Shown: positions 39,101 through 51,100 of the stretch, piece by piece
Layout: each line of letters opens with the position of its first letter
How positions within the stretch are numbered: the first letter of the stretch is position 1
Source of the DNA: Intoshia linei
Taxonomy: Eukaryota > Orthonectida > Rhopaluridae
Assembly: GCA_001642005.1 (NCBI GenBank)
Contig: LWCA01000001.1
Location: 95,982 to 159,981 of the forward strand
Direction: 5' to 3'
DNA: 64,000 bases
Notes under the pieces: generated by a model
Told to the model about the DNA's origin: nothing
Seen by the model: the letters and a program-made list of their open reading frames with translations, nothing else
Databases searched by the model: none
Program-made: the position numbers and the translations under genes

Positions 39101-42100
39101 AAATTTTTTTGTGTCAAATTTACCTATTAAAACTAAAGAACAACCTCTTTATAAACGTAAATCTCAACCAAACAAACGTTATATTGATTACCACTTATAC
39201 TAGTAATGTTTATAACTTAAATAGTGAGGTGTAATGATAATATCATTATACTAAACTTTAACCAAAACAGTTACCACTGTAAATATCGTTATTAACTGAA
39301 CATAATAAGTTCGTTAATATCAATATAAACCTTATTGTATACATTTATTATCGTAATCAGAAACATAATTTGTATTTTACTGATTAAACATCCAGTGAAC
39401 ACCATAGAATATTTTTAATTTTTTTGTAAAATGGTTTGTAGGTAAAAAATTAATCTTAATATTTCAGTTTTAACTTGGGTCTGTAGTCTAAATAAATAAA
39501 TAACTTCAATTAATTAATTAAGAAAATAATGAATGCGTTTAAGTGATTTTGTTAAACTAATCTTTAGTTACTGAAGTTTGCTGTATAGACAATTAATCCG
39601 GTTTCAGTTTATAATTTTATAATGGTAATATGCTATGTTTTTCTGTAATATGCTATTGATTTAATGGTGAATAATATTGTCGTCAAAAAATATTATTAAT
39701 CTTTCCTATTCTAGTTCTACCTTGACACGTCATATATAACTCTCATCCAATTTTAATTGAATGTATAATTATTAAATAGGCAGAAATGTCTAATGAATAT
39801 TTTATCAAAAACGTGTACGCAAATATTTGTATTTCAACCAATAAATCACCACCTATTTGTAATTTACAGGTAATTTGTATTAAAGTTGAGACGTATAATT
39901 TGAATGGTAAACTTAGAAATTTAATTTGGAAGGATTAAATTTGCTGGTGATAAAACTTTTCATTTCAAATTCCTTGTTTTTATTTCAAAGTGAAAGGTTT
40001 CATGACGATGTTTTAATACAGGTTGGTTTTTTCTTTGTAGAATTAACTAATATAATATACATAGATCAAATTATGTCATAGAATTTTTCAAATTTACCGA
40101 TATATTGCAATATATTCAAATTTGAATCGAGAAATTTGGTCTACATTTATTAGCATTTTAATAAAGGCAATTACAAATATTTGCAATGTTCAAACCATTA
40201 AAGATACTGAAGATGTCGTTTCTAAACTTTTGAAATCAGCATTTCAGGTTTTATTTTATTTTACATTTTACTAAAAATATTTCATGTGTAATTCAATTCA
40301 TAGATTTTATTTTTGGTCATTGTAAAGGCTTCTATTATTGGTTTAATTTCCACAAATCTTTGGGACGAAATTTACAATTTGCTAAAACTGTACAATTCGT
40401 CTACTGATTTAATTAGTGAATGGGGAAAGGTGTTTTATTGGATTACGGATATTATGATTAACAACATTTATAAAAATACGTTCGATTCATTCAACAAAGA
40501 CGAACAAACTTCAAGAAAATTGTGTAAATTTGAAATTATGTCTATTGTTTAAAATTTAAGTTATTTGAATCTGTTGTAATTTTTTAAATTTAGCTTTCAA
40601 GAGTAGTGATAATCGATTATCTTATAAATATTTTGATAGTTTGTTAAACTGTGATGATAAAACGAGTGATTTATATAAAATGAACAGAGCTTTTTCATCC
40701 ACAGCCATTGATGAAAATTCGTCAATTGACTTTAATTCTAAAAGTAGAACTGAAATTACAGACAGTTCTATTACTAAATTTTATAGTGACTCTGATTTTA
40801 TTATTTTGGATAAACTCGATTGCGTGAAAAATAATTTTAATCGAAAAAATTTGGCTTTTAAGAGTATGAGAGAAAGGAATAATCCTGTTAGTTTTATTTA
40901 CAAGAGGCGACATTTTGGTACATGCAGAGTTATCGACGTGCACGGTGAAATGAATATAGACGTGGATGATAATTTCAAAAATATTGTCAGAAGGTTTATT
41001 TAGTATTTTTTTTAGATGTTGAATAAGTAGCTAATTCAATGAAACTATTATTATAATTATCGTCTTTCTGAGTGTGATATCTTAAAAATTACACAAATAA
41101 CATTATTTTATTTTCTAATTTTCCTCAGGTCCCTGACCCTATATCATCAAATTGGGAATGATAAAATAATCTCTATTCGAATACTATTCATACATTCGTT
41201 GTTTTCATAATATTGTTATTGCAGGTTTAAAAAAAGTATGGATCAATTGGATCATATTTTGGATACTTCTAAAGCAGAATACTTTATTTCTCCGAATCAA
41301 AGTTCTGAAGATTTGTTGATTACAAAAACGACAAATCGAAAAGATTATAATAAAGAATTTATCATATTTTTATGGCATCGATTTTTGTTAATTTTGGGAA
41401 ATCCTACTGAAATTAAAGATGAACAAGCCCAGCAATTGTTTTTTGCTAGACTTTCTTTGGCGTGGGAAGTTATTATAAAGGTATGTCTATTTTTTTATTA
41501 TACTTACTACTGTCCTACCCTGTCAGCTATTTTGCAATTGATATAAACCAGTGTTTCCCAACCTTTTTTATGATAAGCCCCACTTTTACTGTTAAAAAAA
41601 TCCCAGGCCCCACTGAAAACAATTCGAACGAATTATAATAAAATAATGATAAGAACAATAAAAATGTATTTATTTTTTAGAATTAATGAGACGATTGAGC
41701 CTGACAATTCTGACAAAGTTTATTAATATTAGGTACTAATGTTGTAAGCTTTAATCGTAGATCTCCCCTTTTTGAAATTTGTAGTCTATTTATTTTTTTT
41801 CAGTAAGTCTAAAACTGCACTAAACCCGCATTCTGCTAAATAAGATGATGGAAATGGCAACAAAGCAATCCTAGCAAAAGTAGTTAGTCGGATAATTTTG
41901 CAAATTTGCAAATTTGGCATTTTGTATATACTCATCAATTTAGTTAAATTTGAATTCAATAGCCCACGATCATTAAAGATATATTTGTTTTTTGTCATTC
42001 TAATAATTTAATAATACAATTAATTGGTTCAAGTATCACATAACCACTTATAAACCTGAAAATATTGTATAAAATTAACAACAAATTAATCTATAGTTTT

Positions 42101-45100
42101 CATAATCCTATAAATTTGTAATATTTCCCAGGGCCCACCAGTGGGGCCTGGCTCCAGGGTTGGGAAACACTGATATAAACCAATATTATATCAATCAAAC
42201 GCAAGGTGGTTAAATTTTGTCATCAAAATGTTTAAATTAAATTGTGTTAATGTGAAAACGAGGTACCTAATTTTATTAGTGTTCATATTATCGTGGGAAG
42301 TGAACAATTAAAAAAATATACAAAATATAATTGATTTATATATAATATTAATTTAGTCTATACTATTTGCTACAAAAGAAGCATCGTCTGTTCCAAAATA
42401 TACTCAATCCAATATTACATTAAACCTCCCGCCAATATTTATTATTTTACCCTGGATTCTGCAGGTAATGAAATTTTTGTATTTATTTATTGGTAGCTAT
42501 ATGTTTATAAATATTATTAGGTTTTAAAAAACAGTACGTGTACAAAAATTAAAAAAGAAGCAATATTTTTGCTATCAAAGTTGTTTACATCAGATCATGG
42601 AATTCCTATTACTAATGAACACTTAAGTTACCTCTATTTGATTACCAAATACTGTTCCCAGGATTTGAATGTTTTTTATTATTTTGTCTATATTTAATTA
42701 TTATTAGATAAAATGTGTCTTTATTACTCATATTTGCAAGACAATATTGACAAAACCGGAATACTATAGAAACAGGGCCATTGTGAATTTAATCATCAAT
42801 AAATTCGTCAATTGCAATTTTTATGTAATTTTTAACTAATATTCTCAAGGGCCTGTATAATTTTTTTGTTCCTTTTTCAATTCGTTCATTGAATGTAATT
42901 ATTTTTGTTCAAATTAAATTACATGTATGACTATTATGCCTTTTTATATATCATTCCCCTATATATAAAAGTCTATAATTATGATTAATCTTAAAATTAA
43001 AATATAAAAGCTGGTTAATAGTGATGAAACCTTTTTTTATTTTTTAAAATGTATTATTTAATTTTTTAGGAATTGAATTCATCTGTTGCATTAAGTTTTT
43101 TATCTACAGTTTTATTTCTTCCTTACATTTATAAAATTGATAATGGAAATAAAACAGATTTAATAATGAAATCTGAAACTGATTCTAAATTTGAACTGAA
43201 AGATAGTGAACAAGTACCAGAACTTTTTGATGTACATTTCATTTATATTTATATTCATTATGTATGAAATTATTTTTTTATTGTAGGCTAGAATTATAGG
43301 TTTATTTTTATCTTATCTCAATACATCATGTGATAATTTGAAATATGGGTACTTTTTAAATTATTAAAATTTTAATTAAATTTTATTATATATCTAGAAT
43401 GTTATCTATTCGATCAATGACATTATATTTATATTATAAACTATCTGATACAAATATAGTGGAAATTGCATATTTTGAGGAAATAATTGAAGCTATTAAA
43501 AAACAATTATTATTGGTTTTTTAATTTTTTTTATTTAACAAAAAATGTATAGTTCAGTATAATGACTAATAATGTTAATTTGGCTTATGTATTGGTTGCA
43601 ATTGAATCAATTTCAATTTTATCTGATCGTGCTGAAATGATGTTCAATTATAATTCTAAAGTTTCATTGAATTTGGTTCGGGTACATTTTTATCATTATT
43701 TAGAATATTTTTAGGTATACAATTAATAGTGCGTTTGACATTGATAAATGACGCTCAATAAAATTATAGTTATAAATAATCAATTTTTGAGATTGAAACA
43801 GATTTTTGTATTTTTTTTGGAAATTTGGGATGAATATTTTATTTTTCCAATATATTCAAAAATTTGAATAATATTAATTGATAAATCATCAATGATGATA
43901 TATAAATTTCGTTTTTGACCACGAATATGTAAATTTATATTGTTTAAATTTTTTTTAGATTTACTGTAATAAACTGTATCACACTGATCTTTTTTAAAAT
44001 TATAGAACCATAAAATAGAAATAATTGGCAAAAAAAGTCAGTTTTTTGTACATAGTTAGCGTTAGTTTCTAATATAAAAAATTGTTTCTCTATCAATCTA
44101 AAAATTGTATTATAATACATGTTTTTTAAAATTCAATGGCTCTTATTAACATTGTAAAATGGTTAACTTTTTTATTTTTCAAAAAAAGTTAATTTCCTTT
44201 GTTCTTTATGGCTAACGTGGAAATGGAAATTTTTGAGATTGAAATTTGGTTAATTGCTGTGTCGGAAAAAAACTTATTGGAATTTTTTTAAGCTTATGAC
44301 TCTGCCAGTTTTCTAAATAAACGTTTACACTTAAATGTATAACTAAAATTTACAAAAACTAGCTGAATCTTAATAATCTAGGAGCGAACTCTTAAACGTG
44401 CTATTAATTTTTTAAATTAAAATGATTTTTAGTGTCTTTGTGAATCTGTGAAATGCATTTGCATGATTTATATCAATTCAAATATTAAAGATCTGTTGCA
44501 ACGTAAAGTAGGTATTGAAAATGAAGATTGTAATTGTTATTTTTAGACTGTTATTCAAATGCTCTTTTGTTTATTTAATTGGGTTATGAAATCACCTAAA
44601 GAAATATTTTTTAATCAGAATAATTACGGAGATTATAACATATTATATGTCGTGTTAAATGTATTTTTTTCTTTTTTTGTTTTTCAATTTAATTTAAAGC
44701 ACTTGGAAAGTATTATTGACGGTACTGTTATTGGTGGTCAGAATAGTGGTAACACGCTTGGCTTATTATTTATTACTTTGGTCATTTTATTTAATTTTAT
44801 TTAGATGACGGCTTCAGTATTTATTCAAATTTATCTTTTCTTAGTATGTGTCAAAATGATCATGATATAAATGAGTCTATTGGAAGCATTAATAGTATTT
44901 GTACTAATAAAAATTTACCAGTCCAGTTTGCTGCTTATCATGTATTTTTTTAATTCTTTGCTCCTTTTTTTATGGCTAAATTCTTTGTTTTAAAATTTTT
45001 CATTTTAGATAATTTCGAAAATTTTATTGTACTATGGAAAATGGCCGGGCGTTTATGGGAATGACGCCTATTTTACCAAAGATACAGAATGCAATTTGGA

Positions 45101-48100
45101 TTATACTAAAATGAATATATTGAATGTTACTTATAATCGAAAATTTTTTAAACATCCAAACATTTTGGTTTATTTGGTAGTATAAGTCTTATAATATATT
45201 TTAGTTTTTGTGCATTGATGAATCTTCTATCATTACAATTATTACGCAAGCTGAAGAAGACTGTGGAAAGGTTAGTTTTAAATTTATTCTAGGGAATACT
45301 AGACTAATTTTTATGAATATTTTTCTAAGAACTTATATACATCAGACAAAAATTGTATTATAATTTTGACATATCATTGATGGGTCAATCAATGCCTTAC
45401 TAACATTAGTGGATATAATTTTTGTAGATCCATGGCTTAATATTTAAACCGGCATAATAATAACATTTGTAAATTCATTTTCCCTTATTCTTAAATTCGC
45501 CCTGTTTCATCAATGTGAAAATTTACAATGGTCAGGTTTGTAGAGAATCAGAATTAGATGGGCAAAAAATAGAAAACTTATCATCAGTGGCGAAATTGCC
45601 GTACCCGAGAAACCACTTCGGTGGCTTCGACGAAAATTTGTGTAAAATGGGGCCTCATTTTTCCAAATTAAGTATTAAAAATAAAAAGACTTTTACCATA
45701 TTTTTTTGAAAAATTCACTTAATCAATCCTCAAAATAAAAAATCTAATTTTACCAACCGTTAAGTGAAAAATCTCTTTTTTTCTATATTTTTTTGAAAAA
45801 CACAATTTAACCAAATATTATGTAAAAGGTTTTCATTTTTTTGATAAATGTTGTATATATCATGTTTCCTTTAAGGTCCAAAAAAAAATAAATATTTTGA
45901 AATGGGGGTCAGTACAATATTTGAACCAAGAATCACTGCTCTAAGATGTATTGCTCTTACAATACATTGTTTAACTGAATATTCCTTTTGTTTAATTTGT
46001 TTAGAATATTTTCCTCGTAAATTTGTAAATAAATAACATACTAACTGATTTTTTTTTGCTAAAATTTTATACTACTTTATAAATATGAAATAATGTATTC
46101 AAATTTGGTTACATTTGTAACGCCACAAAAATTATCAAACAGCTATGATAAAAACCTGATATAAATAGAAATTTTTAATAGTTTAGTTTATTTTTTAATT
46201 TAAGGGTGTTTGGACGTTTAATTTATTTTTATTATTTAGGAAAATTCACTTCATATTATTGTTAGGAATATTTCAGGTAAATATTCCATTAGAGTCAAAA
46301 GCAAAGAAAACTATCCGTTACACTGTTCTTATGAAACGCCAAATGTAGAAACTTATGAAAATTTTGATGTAGTTGGTATAACTATTATATTTCTGTGTAA
46401 AAATATTTTTAGAGTCTTGTGAAATTATTTCTGAATCTACTAAAGATAAGTATAGTATTAAGGAGGTATTATTATAAAAAAAAATTATATTCTTGAATAT
46501 CAATATGTGTGTTCAATTTAAAATGCCAAGTCAAGAGCCTTAGAGAAGTAGCTAAGAACTATATGACAATATTTATAATCCTATTAATTTATTTAAATAC
46601 ATTTTCAATGGACTGGTCCGTGGACCGTCATTTGGAACCGCTGTATAAACGGATTTAAAAAAAATTTTTGGATAGATTTTTTTAAATGAAAATGGCATCG
46701 AATTTCAAAATAGCTTTTTCTAATAATAAAAGTGAACCCTAACATACATCAATTGTGTATACAAATTGAAAATTACAAAGCTATTCTGTTAGGTAGGTGC
46801 ACTAAATGTTCTTAATATTAAGGTTGACAAATACTCAAAAAAACAATTTTTTATATTATTAAAATTAGGATTTAAATGAATTTAAAGAAAAAATAGAAAA
46901 AAACAGCAAATTGGACAATTTTTTTAATATATTTCGAAACTCTCGAAATTCAGACGTATTTGAAGCTGAACCAATGAAAAACAATAAATTTATGGAATTC
47001 TACAAATTTTATAAACATATTTCCAATGAAGAAAATGACGTTTTTGAGAATGATCCGTACAGTTCAAGTGAAACATTACAAAACCAAGATTTTCAATCTG
47101 ATTTAAATTCTAAAATTTCCTCTGATATCAAATTGTATTTTATAATTTTATCATATTTTAATCTTTTATTTTCACTTTAATTTTATTATTATCGTACTAG
47201 TGGTAATTAATTTTCGTTTCTTTTTCTGTAAAATTAAAAATTGGGCTTTTCTAAAATTAATTTTTTTTCAAAATCAATATATAATGTATGTTGAAATTAG
47301 TTATAGAAAGAGGGTTGATGTGATTTTATTTACAATATATTATTAACATTACTATTATATTGTAAACTATATTAAACTAAATCTATTCGTAACATCATTT
47401 TTAAAAAATATGTTAATTTTTAACGGGAATAGATAAAATGAAATGATTATAATTATTTCATTAGTATTACATACAAATGTATAAATGAAACATTTACCTT
47501 AATATTTATAAATTTTTTTTTGATGATTTAAAATTTTAGAAGTGTATTTGATAAGACGGATGAATCATCTTACAAATCAAAGATAAACGTCACACTGAAT
47601 TTAGTTTATCAGTTTTTGAAGGACTTTGGATTTTTGCATTTTAATAAGAGGTTTATAATTGGTAAAAATGTTTATATTTAATTTAGATCCAGCATTTCGT
47701 TATTGAAATATAGCAAAGACCTTATTACAGACTTGAAAGCTCTGGATTCATATTCTGGGTAATTTTTTAATTTTAATTGGAAATGCAAAATAGGTAGACT
47801 ATTATTTGTATTTAGACGTGAATGTTTTAAAATAGCAATTGTATATATTGGAAAAGGTCAATTTGATAAAAAAACCATATTTCATAATATGAGGGGGAGT
47901 GATAGATTTGAAAGATTTATTAAAAAAATTGGATGGGTGGTATTTTTTAATAAATTTTTTAGTTATATATATTTTTTAATTAATTATAGGTTAATTTAAA
48001 ATATCACAATGGATTTATGGGCGGACTTTCAAGTACAGGTGCCAATGGAAATACATCTTATTATTATTCAAATTCTGCATATGAAATAATGTTTCATGTG

Positions 48101-51100
48101 TCAACTCTTCTTAGGGCTTCAAATACTCATAACAACCTCAACATGATTGTAGGTTTTAAATGTACAAATAATATAATATACATCTAAGCTAGTAAAATAA
48201 ATAAATAGTAAGTAAGCTAGTGCTACCATATTATAGTAGTACTATCAATTTTTCGAATGAGATTATATTATATTACATAAATTAAATAATTTTGAAATTT
48301 TTTAAACCTTAAAAAAATTATTTCTAAGGATTAAAATATGAACTTACTTTAAATTAATGATCAATTTTTCCATTTAAGTTAAATTTTAATATCAGAAACT
48401 TTTTCTGTTATTTTGACCCAAGCATAGCTGGTGCTTTATCAGTACAAAGATGGCATATATGGTTCCAATTTAAATTTCCTTTAATAAAATAAAGTCATCA
48501 ATTGTTTTATAAATATACATTTTTTTTGTATTTGTAAGTTGTTCTCTACAAAATAAGAATTCTTCCTTAATTTCATTCAAATGAATACCTCATATAAAAT
48601 TAAAATAAACTGTCAAATAATTTATAAAAATTTGCGACACCTAATGGCCGCGACCCTTCAATTGAGAAACTATGATCTAAGGGTTGAATTGGACCGTCAC
48701 AAATTATAAATATAAATTTAAATGATTAAGCCACTATAATACAATTTATATAAAATCACTAATGTATAATTAACCAGGTGATCTTATTAGGTTGTCCAAT
48801 AAATAATTTTGTTTAATACTAAAACGTAAACGTTTATTTAAGTATTTATAAATTAATCTAACTGATCAAATAATTTCCGCTAGATTCCACAATTATTTCC
48901 CAATGTTTTAGTACTTTATATTCCTACTAAAATCAAAATTGAAATCTTTACAAAGCAACAAAATAATAGTTCGATTAAGGTTTTTAGATACGTTTTTTGA
49001 GCTTTTGTACGACGCTAATTATACGTGAGTGTTATCAAAATTTTAATAATATTTTTTTGGTTTTATACGTTGATTTGTATTACGAGAACCGAATTTACCA
49101 AGCTGGAAGCTACCGAAAAATGAAAAATAAGCACCTGAAAAAATTTCACAGGTGTTATGTTGTATCGTATAACCTTGGTATCCTCTCTAGGGATCTTGGG
49201 TTGATATTTTAAATTTAACACAGAATAATGATAAATTTGTAGAAATGATGCTTCCATTTTTCAGAAATTTTATTGAGTTCTCCGCGAAGAGGCGTCTCGG
49301 TATGTAGGTTCGGCACTGTGTACTATGTGACACACTTTACATTGATATAAGATTTATACATGATATAATATTATTTACATAATCAGCAGAGCCGTGTAGA
49401 GGGGATAAGGCATATGACGGAACCTATTATTGTGAATTTATGGTTAATTTTAGAATTATTTTTTGCAAGGTGGTTGAATTTTTTTTAGTCCAGCAGAGCA
49501 AAGCTGAAAAAAAGTTTGGCTACCGTTGGATTAAACAATGGGTAGAGTAACCAAAAATTTTTATGTATATTGGCAACTATAATTTTCATGTGACGCGGGC
49601 CCACTGTTTCCCCTCAGCGGCCTGTTTGTAAGTACATATAAAGGATTTATTAATTTTTACCTTTCTAGACTCGTCATATTGGAAATGATGAAGTTCATAT
49701 CATTTGGAATGAAAGTGGTAGAGAATACAACATTGATTCTATAAGAACTGAATTTGCTGACCATATTTTAGTTGTCACACCATTGGACAAAAATTTTAAT
49801 TTTATTAATTTTAAAGATAAAAAAGGAGTACTGTTTATTTTGTATTATGTTCTAAGTGAAATTAATCTCATGAGATTTTTTGGTAGAGCCATGAATTTTT
49901 TTTGTGAATGACTATAATCTTAATAATTAGAGTCTTATCTAATTTATTACATTGGCAAAGTATGTTTTTTACCAGTTGGCAAAATTAAAGAGATATTAAA
50001 TGGTTGAACGTTGTTTTGATATATAATATTTGTACTATATTGTAATAGTTATACTATTTTATCTGTTAAATTCAATAATTAAATATGTCTTAGAATTATA
50101 ATAATTATTATTAATACACATTTTTTTAAAATTAGAAAACGGTAAATATACATTACTAGGTTGACTGTTATGTACTACGTACAAACAGGACCTAGCTTTG
50201 CTGAGAGCACATTAATACTATATTTTTTTTGAATTTGTAGGATCAATATTTACGTTTTTAATTTTTATTTTATATGAAATATTTGAAAAATATTGGTTGA
50301 TAATATATTCAAAATTATTTCTCATCGGGAATGCGTTAGATTTCTCGGGTTGAACTTTTGTATTTATATCAATTGAAATAAGCTCTATCAGAATAATCTT
50401 TTTTTTAATTTTTAGACTGTTAATTATATTACATTTTTTGTTTTACATTTTGTTAATAAAATATTTCCAAAAAAAATATATGAATACTAAAATGCTTTTT
50501 TGATCATGAAGTCATCACTTATTCCGATTGAAATTTTTTGAAATTCTAGGGCTGTTTTCATAAAAAAAGAAGGGTCATTTGTGGTTTTGGCCCCAAAGAT
50601 ATATTTTTTCAAATTTAAATTTATGATAATGTTTATGATTTTAAAATCCGTATCAGCGTATATATTTTTTTAAATTCTCCAACTCGTTTGATTTTCAAAA
50701 ATGGGGACAACTGGGATTTTTGACCCGTAAGATGTGAAATTGGGAGGTTGAAATTTATCTTATTATACGTGGTTTTTGACCCTTAAGATGTGAAATTGGG
50801 AGGTTGAAATTTATCTTATTATACGTTTGAAAAAACTGTAATTGAAATGTGGATTTTATAAAATTTTAAGACAGGTAGTTATTTCAATAAAGTGGAACAC
50901 ACACACAGACAGACACACAAACAAAAATCGCGTAGCATATTATATAAGTTAGGATATCGGTGTTTCTGGAAGATCCATATGTAATAAACAATTTTCGTTA
51001 ATTGAATTGAATTGAATTGTAATGAAATTGTAATCGTAATTGATTAACTTATATTTTAATGGTAAAAAATAGACTAAAGATGTTGGTCCATTGTACGATG

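Noticed and set aside
43780-44031. 83-codon minus-strand open frame in a RALGAPA intron
   Set aside because: Lies in Helitron-like repeat sequence and has no domain.
45585-45945. Possible hAT element starting cagtggcgaaattgcc
   Set aside because: Only the left end resembles a terminal repeat; no matching right end or duplication could be found.
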